Shown here: one piece after another, positions 34,760 through 43,247 of the stretch
Layout of the letters: every line of letters starts with the position of its first letter
Position numbering within the stretch: the first letter of the stretch is position 1
Source of the DNA: Granulicella cerasi
GTDB lineage: Bacteria > Acidobacteriota > Terriglobia > Terriglobales > Acidobacteriaceae
Assembly: GCF_025685575.1 (NCBI RefSeq)
Contig: NZ_JAGSYD010000003.1
Span: forward strand, 310,001-374,000
Length of the DNA stretch: 64,000 nucleotides
Direction of reading: 5' to 3'
Program-made: the position numbers and the translations under genes
The notes under the pieces: generated by a model
What the model saw: only the letters and a program-made list of their open reading frames with translations
The model's database searches: none
What the model was told of the DNA's origin: nothing

Positions 34760-35248
34760 ATGCCCTACCCCATCCTCATCGTTTCGCCCGAAGCCAGCGG
34801 CCGCCCTGTCGCCGACGCGCTGCGGCGCGAGCTTGATCGCGCGCTCGAGCTTGCGCCGAACCGTCGCGTCGGACTCGCGCAACTGCGGCGCAACGAGTAC
34901 AGCGTGGTACTGCTTGACGAAGAGCTGACCGCGCCCGATCAGGAAGCCACCGACGCGCTCTATCAGAACGCAGGCGGCGCGATCGTGCTGGAGATGAGCT
35001 TCTCGCTCACCGGCGTGCCACGCATCGCGCGTCAGGTGAAAACCGCTCTGCGTCGCCGTGCGCATGATCAGCAGATCGCGCATCAGCAAGCGGCGATCGC
35101 GCTGCAAAACGAGTTGAACGCCTCGCTCACCGGCCTGCTGCTGGAGTCGCAACTCGCCCTGCGCGAAGCCACACCGGCGACCGCGCCGAAGCTGCGGCAT
35201 CTCGTCGAACTCGCGGGCGATCTGCGCGACAGGCTGCGAGCACTATAG
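34760..35248 (+). CDS. Pseudo-receiver / DHp-like protein without the phospho-His
   Basis: A 162-aa protein 24 bases after the activator gene. The N-terminal 100 residues have a receiver-like alternation (YPILIVSPEASGRPVADALR, YSVVLLDEELT, GAIVLEMSFS) but lack the acidic pocket. The C-terminal helix reads ALQNELNASLTGLLLESQLAL, closely resembling the HELNNxLTGxLxxxELAL DHp helix of histidine kinases, with Asn117 where the phospho-His should be. It looks like a degenerate kinase/receiver relic or an adaptor that dimerises with the upstream kinase. The family assignment is my inference. Confidence 0.6.
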   Translation: MPYPILIVSPEASGRPVADALRRELDRALELAPNRRVGLAQLRRNEYSVVLLDEELTAPDQEATDALYQNAGGAIVLEMSFSLTGVPRIARQVKTALRRRAHDQQIAHQQAAIALQNELNASLTGLLLESQLALREATPATAPKLRHLVELAGDLRDRLRAL

Positions 35249-35315
35249 CGTCCGCGCATCGCACGAGTGCGCGATATTCGTGCGGTGCGCGGCGACTCCT
35301 CTCACTTTTGCTGTG

Positions 35316-35321
35316 TAAAAT
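35316..35321 (+). promoter_or_regulatory. Extended -10-like TGTGTAAAAT before the aldolase gene
   Basis: TAAAAT preceded by TGTG resembles an extended -10. No clear -35. A leader of about 50 bases with AGAGGAGA before the ATG would result. Confidence 0.3.
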
Positions 35322-35377
35322 CCGCCTTGAGAGACACGCGCAGCAGAATGTGCGTCTCATCCAGCAGAGGAGAACGC

Positions 35378-36367
35378 ATGATTACATTGACCCCCGGTAA
35401 GCTTGCAGGACTCAAGGCCGTTTCCGACGCGCGCGGCGTGATCGCTGCAGCCGCCATGGACCAGCGCGGCTCGTTGCAGAAGTCGATCGCCAAGGAGCGC
35501 GGCGGACAGTCAAGCAGCCACGATCTCGAAGTCTTCAAGACCAACGTCACCGACGTACTGACCAAGCACGCATCGGCCATCCTGCTGGACCCCGAGTACG
35601 GTCTGCCCGCTGCGCAGAACCTGAACGGCAAGGGCCTTCTGCTCGCCTACGAGAAGACCGGCTACGATGCAAACACGCCCGGCCGCTTGCCTGATTTGCT
35701 CCACGTCTGGAGCGTCCAGCGCCTTAAGGAAGCTGGCGCGGACTGCATCAAGATCCTGCTTTACTACACGCCCTTCGACACCAAGGAAGTGAACGAGTTC
35801 AAGCACGCATGGATCGAGCGCATCGGTGCAGAGTGCAAGGCTTTTGATATTCCCTTCTTCCTCGAGTTCGTCGGCTATGACGCCGAGGGCGGCGATGAGA
35901 AGACCGTCGAGTACGCAAAGAAGAAGCCATCCATCGTGCGTGGTGCCATGGAAGAGTTCTCCAAGCCCCGCTACGGTGTAGACGTGCTGAAGGTCGAAGT
36001 GCCGATCGTCATGGAGTTCGTGCAGGGCACGAAGGCCTTCAAGGGCGAAGCCGCTTACACGCGCGAAGAAGCGAAGGCGCTCTTCGTGGAAGTCGCTTCG
36101 GTCACCGAGCTTCCGTTCATCTATCTCTCGGCTGGCGTATCGAACCCGGTCTTCATCGAAACGCTCGAACTCGCAGGCGAATCTGGTGTGAAGTACAACG
36201 GCGTTCTCTGCGGTCGTGCAACGTGGAAGGACGGCATCTCGATCTATGCGAAGGACGGCGAAGCAGCCTTCCGCCAATGGCTCGAAACCACCGGCGTCGA
36301 GAACATCGAGAACGTGAACCGCGCGCTCGCCTCTGCAACGCCATGGACCGAGAAGGTCAACGCATAA
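35378..36367 (+). CDS. lacD: Tagatose-1,6-bisphosphate aldolase-like class I aldolase (LacD family)
   Basis: A LacD/DeoC-fold class I aldolase of 329 aa that should split a ketose or aldose phosphate to dihydroxyacetone phosphate and an aldehyde. Family features: AAAMDQRGSLQKSI near the N-terminus, ILLDPEYGLPAA, DCIKILLYYTPFD, the Schiff-base Lys in VDVLKVEVP, and YLSAGVSNPVFIETLELA. AGAGGAGA precedes the ATG and a strong terminator follows. In organisms without a tagatose pathway these enzymes may act on related sugar phosphates or sulfosugar intermediates, so the exact substrate is open. Confidence 0.85.
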   Translation: MITLTPGKLAGLKAVSDARGVIAAAAMDQRGSLQKSIAKERGGQSSSHDLEVFKTNVTDVLTKHASAILLDPEYGLPAAQNLNGKGLLLAYEKTGYDANTPGRLPDLLHVWSVQRLKEAGADCIKILLYYTPFDTKEVNEFKHAWIERIGAECKAFDIPFFLEFVGYDAEGGDEKTVEYAKKKPSIVRGAMEEFSKPRYGVDVLKVEVPIVMEFVQGTKAFKGEAAYTREEAKALFVEVASVTELPFIYLSAGVSNPVFIETLELAGESGVKYNGVLCGRATWKDGISIYAKDGEAAFRQWLETTGVENIENVNRALASATPWTEKVNA

Positions 36368-36408
36368 CTCCGAATCGTCTTCCTGAAAGGGTTCCACGAC
36401 AACGAAAG

Positions 36409-36440
36409 AAAGCCCGCCATCACGGCGGGCTTTCTCTTTT
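36409..36440 (+). terminator. Strong Rho-independent terminator after the aldolase gene
   Basis: AAAGCCCGCC pairs perfectly with GGCGGGCTTT around ATCAC, followed by CTCTTTT. Confidence 0.88.
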
Positions 36441-36452
36441 CCGCATGATCCG

Positions 36453-37529
36453 CTACTGGATGTACCAGAGCCCGTACAGCCCCGCGTCAGCGTCATAGAG
36501 CACGTCGTAGTGATACAGCGCGCGAAGGCCCGTGTTGATGAATGTGCCGTGCGACGGATTCGCATAGCTCACGCTCGTCGGTGTTGCGCCACTCGTTCCG
36601 CCAACCGTGATGATGTAGTCATGCGTGCCGACGTACACGGTGATCTGCGTCCCGCTCGCCACCGTGCCACTCGAAGCCAACGACGAGTCCTCGATGATCA
36701 TGTTCAGCAGGCCGGTATCAACGAGCGAAGTGCCGACCAACTCACTGCCCGTACCGATCGCAAAGCCACCCGTCGGCGTCACCCAATCGTTATGCGTACC
36801 CGAGGCTGGCGTACCCGCGCTGGTCAACTGCTGCGTGCCGAAGCTATCACCCACCGTTGATGGCGTGAGCCCGAGATACAGACCTGCGCGCTTGATCAGA
36901 TAACCACGCCGCATCGTACCCGCAACCATCTCGGTCAGGTTCAGTGCTGCGTTATACGGAGGCGAAGTCGTCAACGTCGTGCCGCGGCCGAAGCCGATGC
37001 CCAGCATATGGGGAATCGCGCCGGTACAATTCGCCGAGTTCACACCAGTACCGAGGCACGTTCCGCTCGTTACGGCCAACACAGGAATCGTCGCTGTGGC
37101 TGCTACGCTGCTACCGCTCTCATTCGTGGAGTCCGGAAAACTCACCGTCACGGTGGACCACGTTCCCGTCAGCTTCAACCCGCTCGACGAATACGTGATG
37201 CTTCCCGCCGTGCCCGCAGGCAGGTTCGGGATCTCGCTCGCCGGCAGAATCATGCCGACCGATCCGGTGTCGACCGTGAACGAACTCACCGTGCCACCAT
37301 TGGCCTGCGCATGAACCTTCAGCGTGCTTGTCAGGTTGGAGAAATCGGGCGAGCCGACAAACGGCACCTTATAAAACTGCGAGTAGTTGCTGTAGTACGT
37401 GCTCGCAACCGAGGGCGTCGCGATCTTCGTAATTCCACTGTTCGAGGCAAGGGGCCCAGCACCGCATCCTACGGTTGCCATCACTACCAAAGCGCTACAA
37501 ATCGATGCCACCAACGACTTCTTCTGCAT
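36453..37529 (-). CDS. Lipoprotein with two-lobed aspartic-protease (pepsin-like) fold, paralogue A
   Basis: 358 aa. GGAGG precedes the ATG at 37529. The N-terminus is a lipoprotein signal (Cys near residue 22, MATVGC). Two DTG motifs lie 184 residues apart: Asp87 in FTVDTGSVGMILPA and Asp271 in LVDTGLLNMII, as in the two lobes of pepsin. Between them SITYSSSGLKLTGTW resembles the pepsin flap (IxYGTGS) and IPHMLGIGFGRG the GILGLGF strand. One Cys pair is present (SGTC, ANC). The protein may be a surface-anchored acid protease or a DUF3443-like relative. The fold is inferred from motifs; activity is untested. It is adjacent to a close paralogue. Confidence 0.7.
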   Translation of the reverse strand: MQKKSLVASICSALVVMATVGCGAGPLASNSGITKIATPSVASTYYSNYSQFYKVPFVGSPDFSNLTSTLKVHAQANGGTVSSFTVDTGSVGMILPASEIPNLPAGTAGSITYSSSGLKLTGTWSTVTVSFPDSTNESGSSVAATATIPVLAVTSGTCLGTGVNSANCTGAIPHMLGIGFGRGTTLTTSPPYNAALNLTEMVAGTMRRGYLIKRAGLYLGLTPSTVGDSFGTQQLTSAGTPASGTHNDWVTPTGGFAIGTGSELVGTSLVDTGLLNMIIEDSSLASSGTVASGTQITVYVGTHDYIITVGGTSGATPTSVSYANPSHGTFINTGLRALYHYDVLYDADAGLYGLWYIQ

Positions 37530-37599
37530 CAGGTATGTCCTCCGTGCGGCGAGTGTATGTCGACGCACGAAGGATCGCTGCATTACGAAAGGATGTCGT

Positions 37600-38643
37600 C
37601 TACTCTGGTCGCAAACCTGCGTAGCCACCATCAGCGTCGAAGAGATAGTCGAAGTGCCCCAGCGCGCGCAGGCCCGTGTTCATGAACGTGCCATGCGAAG
37701 CGCTGGCGTAGCTCACGCTCGTCGGCGTCTGCACGCCGCCGTCGGTCACCGCAAACGAGTAGTTCTGGTTGCCGATCGTCACACCCATCTTCGTGCCCTT
37801 ACTCAGGGTTCCGCTCTGCGGCAGGCTTGCATCTTCGACGATCATGTTCAGCAAGCCGGTATCCAGCAGAATCGTTCCCGAGTAAGGCCCACCGCTGCCT
37901 ACTGTAAAGCTGCCACTCACCGTCGTCCAATCATTCTTCGACCCCGAAGCGGGTGTGCCCGCGCTCGTGAGCTTCTGCATCGCGAAGCCGGACGCGCTCG
38001 TCGTCGTAATGCCGAGTGTGATGCCCGTGCGCGCAATCGAATATCCACGACGCATCGTGCCTGCGGTCATCTCCGCAAGGTTGAGGAACGCGTTATACGG
38101 CGGCGACGTCGTCAGGTCTGTGCCGCGGCCATAACCCACGCCCAGCATGTGCGGAATCGCGCCCGTGCAGTTCGCGGAGTTCACGCCGGAGCCGGTGCAA
38201 GTGCCACTCGTCACAGCAAGCACCGGTACGTTCGCCGTCGCGATACGCGATCCACCACCGGAGAAGGTCGCCGAGGGGAAGCTCACAGGCAGGGTCACCC
38301 AGGTGCCCGTCAACTTCAGGCCACTCGAGGAATACGTCAGGCTACCGACCGTGCCGTTGGACGGCAGATTCGGAATCTCGCTCGCAGGAACGACCACGCC
38401 CACCGAGCCGGTATCGACCGTATAGCTCGAGGTCGTGCCACCGTTCACCTGTACGCTCACCTTCAACGTCGTGGTGAGGTTGCTGAAGTCGGGCGAGCCC
38501 ACATACGGCACCGTGTAAGTCTGCGAATAGCTGCCGTAGTTATCCGTATATGCGCCCATGGACGCGGTGTTTGAGTTCGACGAGCAGCCCGAAAGCGCTG
38601 CAATACATGCGACCGCAGAAAGTCGTGCAAGGGTAGAAATCAT
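37600..38643 (-). CDS. Lipoprotein with two-lobed aspartic-protease fold, paralogue B
   Basis: 347 aa and clearly homologous to the protein encoded immediately downstream, with long identical stretches such as SPDFSNLT and GAIPHMLG. The ATG at 38643 gives a lipoprotein signal with ALSGC. Asp77 in YTVDTGSVGVVVPA and Asp261 in LLDTGLLNMIV are the predicted catalytic pair; LTYSSSGLKLTGTW is the flap-like segment. The two genes have arisen by tandem duplication and may be co-transcribed. A non-catalytic carbohydrate- or peptide-binding role is possible, but both Asp residues are kept in both copies. Confidence 0.7.
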   Translation of the reverse strand: MISTLARLSAVACIAALSGCSSNSNTASMGAYTDNYGSYSQTYTVPYVGSPDFSNLTTTLKVSVQVNGGTTSSYTVDTGSVGVVVPASEIPNLPSNGTVGSLTYSSSGLKLTGTWVTLPVSFPSATFSGGGSRIATANVPVLAVTSGTCTGSGVNSANCTGAIPHMLGVGYGRGTDLTTSPPYNAFLNLAEMTAGTMRRGYSIARTGITLGITTTSASGFAMQKLTSAGTPASGSKNDWTTVSGSFTVGSGGPYSGTILLDTGLLNMIVEDASLPQSGTLSKGTKMGVTIGNQNYSFAVTDGGVQTPTSVSYASASHGTFMNTGLRALGHFDYLFDADGGYAGLRPE

Positions 38644-38681
38644 TTGTAGGAGCCTTGACCACAAGCATACCCAAATCAACC

Positions 38682-38707
38682 TCTCTGAACACGACGAGTT
38701 CGAGAGA
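38682..38707. promoter_or_regulatory. Inverted repeat between divergent genes, candidate operator
   Basis: TCTCT-GAAC and GTTC-GAGAGA face each other across seven bases in the 92-base gap between the aspartic-protease-like lipoprotein and the glycosyltransferase gene. One extra base breaks perfect symmetry. Confidence 0.3.
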
Positions 38708-38735
38708 GATATTCTGTGTGCAGCGATATCCGCAC

Positions 38736-39740
38736 ATGATCTCATCGTCCGACACAACACGCGCCGACATCAGCATCGTTATGGCCACGTGCTCGCGCGC
38801 ACCGCAACTGCGCGAAGCGTTAGCGTCGCTGTTTGCGCAGCAGGACCTCGACGATGTGAAGATCGAGATGGTCATCGTCGATGATCAATCCACGGACAAC
38901 ACGGCCGAGATGCTCGCAGAACTCGCACAGCATGCACGCTTCCCTATGCGCTTGCTGCGCGGCGAAAAGCGCGGCGTGGCTGCAGCACGTAACCTGGCCG
39001 CGAGCAATGCTGCGGGCACCTGGCTTGCCAGTTTCGACGATGATGAAATCGCCGAGCCTGACTGGCTCGTACAGCTCTATCGCTGCGCGCTGCAGCATGA
39101 TGCAGACTGCGTAGGTGGCTCAACGCTGCTTCGCTTGCCAGCACCGCACATCGCCGCACACTACGGCACGCGCGCGCGACGCCTGCTCGGCGAGACCCTC
39201 CCCGGCGGCAGCACGCGGATCTATCCGCAACGTCAACTCCCCGCCACCAACAACGCGCTCATGCGGCGCGAAATGTTTCTCTCACTCGGTGGTTACGATG
39301 AACGCTTCACCGAAGGTGGCGAGGACACCGACTTCTTTCTCCGCGCACGCAATGCTGATTTTTGCCTCTGGCTTGAACCCTCCGCCATCGCGCATCACGT
39401 TATTCCCGAGCGCCGCACCAGCATCGCCAGCATCGAGCAGACAGCCATGCGAATCGGCGTAGCCGAAGCGCGCATCACCGAACTGCGAGAGCCCGCCACG
39501 CGCGCGTGGGCCACGATCCTCTCGCGCAGCATGCTGGGCTTATTGCGTGATCTTCCTCAGCTCATCGCAGCCAGGATCACGCGAAGACAGTTGAACGCAA
39601 CAGATGCGCGCCTGAGCCTGCTGTATACCCTCGGCTTCACGCGTGCGACCGTATCGCGCGGCGCTCGTCGCGATGCTCTACGCTCGCGTATGGACTTCCG
39701 CATGAGGCATGGCGAGCGCGACGATCCGACGCGACGCTAA
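38736..39740 (+). CDS. Family 2 glycosyltransferase (GT-A fold)
   Basis: 334 aa. The start at 38736 (MISSSDTTRADIS) leaves the first beta strand ISIVMATCSRAPQLREAL intact. GT2 landmarks: VIVDDQSTDNTAEML, RGVAAARNLAASNAAGTWLASFDDDEIAEPDW (the DxD-like metal site), and GGEDTDFFLRA for acceptor binding. It lies at the edge of the exopolysaccharide locus but on the opposite strand, and its stop overlaps that of the last EPS gene by four bases. Probably adds a sugar to the same polymer; donor and acceptor unknown. Confidence 0.88.
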   Translation: MISSSDTTRADISIVMATCSRAPQLREALASLFAQQDLDDVKIEMVIVDDQSTDNTAEMLAELAQHARFPMRLLRGEKRGVAAARNLAASNAAGTWLASFDDDEIAEPDWLVQLYRCALQHDADCVGGSTLLRLPAPHIAAHYGTRARRLLGETLPGGSTRIYPQRQLPATNNALMRREMFLSLGGYDERFTEGGEDTDFFLRARNADFCLWLEPSAIAHHVIPERRTSIASIEQTAMRIGVAEARITELREPATRAWATILSRSMLGLLRDLPQLIAARITRRQLNATDARLSLLYTLGFTRATVSRGARRDALRSRMDFRMRHGERDDPTRR

Positions 39741-40822
39741 CGCACGCGCAACAACGACAACGTCTGCGCGCGATCGCTCGCATTCGCATACAGCGACTGC
39801 CCAACCACCTGGGAACGGTAGAAGCTCAACACCACATCGTTGTCTTCGAGGCGACCATCGCCCCACTCGGCCCACTGCGGGTACTGTGCCCAATCCCAGT
39901 CGATGTAGCAGAACGCCTTGATGCCACGTGAGGAACGCAACAAGCCGAAGTAAGGTGCGAACCACGCATCCACACTCGCTTGCCCACCACGCACGGAGGC
40001 CGCGCGCGGCGTTGATTCGCCAACCATCACCGGGAAGTGTGCTCGATCCGCATCGTCAAGGAACGCTCGTGTGACCGCCGCAGCAATCTCCTCCGGCTCG
40101 AAGAGATCGAGCGACCACCAATCCACCGACGCATCGCCGGGGTAGTATTGCTGCCAGCGCGCTCGAGCCGTAGCAGCGTCATCCCTGCCGCTTTGCGTAT
40201 CCAACTCCGCGCGAGGTGACCAGTTCCACACCATCGCTATCTGCGGCGAGCAGCTATGCATCGCCGCAGCAATATGCATAAACGAGGCACGATACGCTGC
40301 CGCTTCGTAGCCATTCCACGCGCCGTTGAACTCGTATCCCACGCGTAAGAACACGGGCCGGTCCAGCGAACGAATCCCCGCACAGAGCGCCGCGAGACGA
40401 GTATCATCCACACCGCGTGCGGTCTCGGCTTCATAGTGCGTCGCCGCATTGCCTTTGTTCAGCGAGAGCCCGATCTGCGGCACGAGGAACTCATGATGAG
40501 CTTCCAGCTCCGTCTTTGTGCGAGCGAAGAATGCCGCAAGATCATCGCGCAGATCTACATACTTCATCGTCAACATCGGGCGCGCTGGGCTCAACGCCGC
40601 AGTGTAGTTGTTGAATGAGCCTTCATCGCTCTGCCCCGCGCCGTGCAGGATCACGTTCGAGCCCGGCTCCAGCCGGCGACCATAGAACGCACGCGGCACG
40701 GCCTTCGCCACCGCAAGACGCTCCGCTGCAGCCGCATCGCGCGAAGCATCGCGACGCGTGTGCCACAGCCACGCCGCAGCTACGAGCGCGAGGACCGCAA
40801 GCAGCACAAGCACACGCCGCAT
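39737..40822 (-). CDS. GH26-like glycoside hydrolase, membrane anchored
   Basis: 361 aa with an N-terminal hydrophobic helix (VLVLLAVLALVAAAWLW) that anchors it. The TIM-barrel features of GH26 are visible: the acid/base Glu in LRVGYEFNGAWNGY, VWNWSP, YYPGDASVDWWSLDLF, and the nucleophile Glu in VMVGEST. GH26 includes beta-mannanases and related enzymes. As the last gene of the EPS operon, translationally coupled (TGATG) to the preceding glycosyltransferase, it may trim or release the polymer. Substrate inferred only by family. Confidence 0.77.
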   Translation of the reverse strand: MRRVLVLLAVLALVAAAWLWHTRRDASRDAAAAERLAVAKAVPRAFYGRRLEPGSNVILHGAGQSDEGSFNNYTAALSPARPMLTMKYVDLRDDLAAFFARTKTELEAHHEFLVPQIGLSLNKGNAATHYEAETARGVDDTRLAALCAGIRSLDRPVFLRVGYEFNGAWNGYEAAAYRASFMHIAAAMHSCSPQIAMVWNWSPRAELDTQSGRDDAATARARWQQYYPGDASVDWWSLDLFEPEEIAAAVTRAFLDDADRAHFPVMVGESTPRAASVRGGQASVDAWFAPYFGLLRSSRGIKAFCYIDWDWAQYPQWAEWGDGRLEDNDVVLSFYRSQVVGQSLYANASDRAQTLSLLRVR

Positions 40823-41796
40823 CACGGCTGCGCCTCCGCCGCATTTGCCTGCAACGAACGCTTCCACGCAGCATGAAGCAGCGCGTTCGGCATCATCGCG
40901 ATGCCGATGAAGAAAGCCCACTCCAACATGCCCGGCGACGAAACCCGCATCTCGCGATAGATCGCACGCAACCCGCTCCAGTCGCCCGCCCGCTTCGCCT
41001 TCAACGCAACCTTCGTGCTGAGAAACGACGCCGCTGCGCGGCCCCCAATCCACGCACGATACTGCTGCAGCCATGCCAGCGAATCCTGCCAGTTCATGCG
41101 CCGCGAGCGTGAGACGCCTTCAGTGTCGATGTTGTAAAGCGCCAGCGTGTCCCACACGAACTCAACACGCGCGCCCGCGAGATGCCATGCTTCCAACAGC
41201 CACGCCCAATCCTCATGGTCGCGGTGAGAGGTAAACGGCACCTGCTGCACGAGGCTGCGATGCATCAGCATCGATTGCAGCGAAAGCACTCCAGGCCGCG
41301 ACAGCAACCCTGGCCGCAGCAGAATGTAATCGGCCACATCTTCATCAGCGCCGATCGGTCGCTCCGGATGGATGTCATCGCGAACGCCGTGCCGATAGAC
41401 AACGCGGCAAGCGATCATGCGCTTCGGTTGAGCACGATCTGCGAGGCGCATCTGATGCTCAATCTTCGTCGGCATCATCTCGTCATCATCGTCGAGGAAC
41501 GCGATCCATTCCCCGCAACTCAGGCGTACCGCAACGTTGCGCGCTTCGGCAGGCCCGCTGTTCTGCGCCAACTCGTAATAGCGCAAACGCGAATCCATGC
41601 CTTCGAGGATCGCGCGAGTCTCCGCGTGAACACCATCGGAAACAACGATCACCTCAAGAGCGCGATACGTCTGCGCCAGCGCCGTCTCTACCGCGCGCAG
41701 TACCTCCTGCGGCCGCCGATACGTCGGGATCACCACAGACACCAGGCCCGCTTCCACGTCGGAACAGAACGGCGGCAACTCGGTGATGACGCTCAT
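40822..41796 (-). CDS. Family 2 glycosyltransferase
   Basis: 324 aa. VSVVIPTYRRPQEVLRAVETAL at the N-terminus, IVVSDGVHAETRAIL, and GEWIAFLDDDDEMMPTKIEHQ with the metal-binding Asp cluster are classical GT2. HEDWAWLLEA supplies the probable catalytic base. The start at 41796 overlaps the stop of the ligase gene by four bases (ATGA). Cytosolic, likely membrane associated; builds the repeat unit of the exopolysaccharide. Confidence 0.9.
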   Translation of the reverse strand: MSVITELPPFCSDVEAGLVSVVIPTYRRPQEVLRAVETALAQTYRALEVIVVSDGVHAETRAILEGMDSRLRYYELAQNSGPAEARNVAVRLSCGEWIAFLDDDDEMMPTKIEHQMRLADRAQPKRMIACRVVYRHGVRDDIHPERPIGADEDVADYILLRPGLLSRPGVLSLQSMLMHRSLVQQVPFTSHRDHEDWAWLLEAWHLAGARVEFVWDTLALYNIDTEGVSRSRRMNWQDSLAWLQQYRAWIGGRAAASFLSTKVALKAKRAGDWSGLRAIYREMRVSSPGMLEWAFFIGIAMMPNALLHAAWKRSLQANAAEAQP

Positions 41797-43247
41797 GCGC
41801 GACCTCCCGCCAGAAGCTTCGTCGCCTCTGCGTGTTGCTCGGCAGGCAGACGCTCCAGGTCCGCAGGCGTCAGCGTTGTGACGAACTCCTGTTCGCCCAC
41901 AAAGGCATCCGCATCCTTCTCCGAACCTGCTACGAGACACATCTTCATCACGCACGCATAGGCCAACAATGTTGGCAGATACGCATCAATCGGCGCAGAC
42001 TCCGTGAGTCCTTCCAACGCAAGCCAAGTGAGCAGCACAGCGATCAGCAGCGCGCCCGCATCGCGGCTCGCGCGATAACGCCGCCACGCCGCGGCACACG
42101 CCCACCACAAGACCATCGCATAGAAGAACGCGCCCACCACACCCAGCGAAAGCACCTGGTCGAGATAACTGTTGTGCGCATGAGGCACCGTCCAACCCTG
42201 GTCCGCAGAGATGCGCGCCACGCGGTCGGCGTTCCAGAACGCTTCATAGCCAAAGCCCAGCAAAGGCTTCTCCGCAATGCTTTCGCTCAGCTCCTGCCAC
42301 AGCGGCATACGGTTAGAAAGGCTCGCAGTATTCTGCGTATCATCACGCCCCAGCATGAACGCCGTCTGCACCGCGCGACTCCCCTTGCTCACTGCCACAT
42401 AAATCAGCGCGGGTAACACCACAGCCACAGCAGCGACCACGATCATCGCGCGAGACGCTGCCGACCAGCGCGTACGCGCATGGCGCACCAGCATGAAGAA
42501 GACCATCACCGTACCGAGCACAAAGCTCATACGCGATCGCGTCATGAACAGGAGCCCCCACGCGATCACAGCCATCGCGCTCAAACGCCCTGTCCATGAA
42601 GGTTTGCGGTCCATCAATGCGGCGATGCAGAAGAGCAACACGCAGAGACTCATCGCCTGAAAGTTCGCCGTCGTCACGCCTTGAAAGCGGTACTCCGCAT
42701 TCGATGGCGAGAAGATGCGCTGCATCACGACATCACTGTAAACCGCGAGCGCTGCGACGCTGCCGGTGGCCATGAAGCCCATCAACGCCAGCTCCATCGT
42801 GGAGAAAACGCGCGCCACCATGTACGCGAAAAGAAGGTTCAGCAGAAAGACAACGATGCGCTTCGCTGAAAGCGCCGGGCTCTCGCTCCAAGCCACGCTC
42901 ATCACGGCCCACACAATGTACGCGATGACGAAGTAGGCCATCCGGCCACCGACGCGGCCTCGCTTCGGTAGGCGCCACAACAGGAAAACTGAGAGCACTC
43001 CGACCAGTGGCATCGCAATCTGACGACTCAGATTGCCCGCCTGCGCATCGTTCGCTGCAGACGCTGCACGGTCCAACGAATTACCCGGTACGAACGGCAA
43101 TACATACGGGACCGAGTACCAGAACGCGACAGCAAACGCGATCATACAAAGCAGCTTCAGCAAGCGCACGCGGAGCGCTGCACGCCCCAGCTCCACGCGC
43201 AGTCGCTCGCTGCCTGCGGCAGCCATCCATCCAGCCGCGACGCTCAT
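41793..43247 (-). CDS. O-antigen ligase / Wzy-like polymerase membrane protein
   Basis: 484 aa with about 10-12 membrane helices. The large periplasmic loop holds the family signature around FGYEAFW...HAHNSYLDQVLSLGVVG, with the conserved His and Asn. Such proteins either polymerise repeat units (Wzy) or ligate polymers (WaaL). In this operon, with a flippase, SLBB export protein and Wzc-like protein, polymerase is more likely. It is coupled to both neighbours by ATGA overlaps. Confidence 0.87.
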   Translation of the reverse strand: MSVAAGWMAAAGSERLRVELGRAALRVRLLKLLCMIAFAVAFWYSVPYVLPFVPGNSLDRAASAANDAQAGNLSRQIAMPLVGVLSVFLLWRLPKRGRVGGRMAYFVIAYIVWAVMSVAWSESPALSAKRIVVFLLNLLFAYMVARVFSTMELALMGFMATGSVAALAVYSDVVMQRIFSPSNAEYRFQGVTTANFQAMSLCVLLFCIAALMDRKPSWTGRLSAMAVIAWGLLFMTRSRMSFVLGTVMVFFMLVRHARTRWSAASRAMIVVAAVAVVLPALIYVAVSKGSRAVQTAFMLGRDDTQNTASLSNRMPLWQELSESIAEKPLLGFGYEAFWNADRVARISADQGWTVPHAHNSYLDQVLSLGVVGAFFYAMVLWWACAAAWRRYRASRDAGALLIAVLLTWLALEGLTESAPIDAYLPTLLAYACVMKMCLVAGSEKDADAFVGEQEFVTTLTPADLERLPAEQHAEATKLLAGGRA

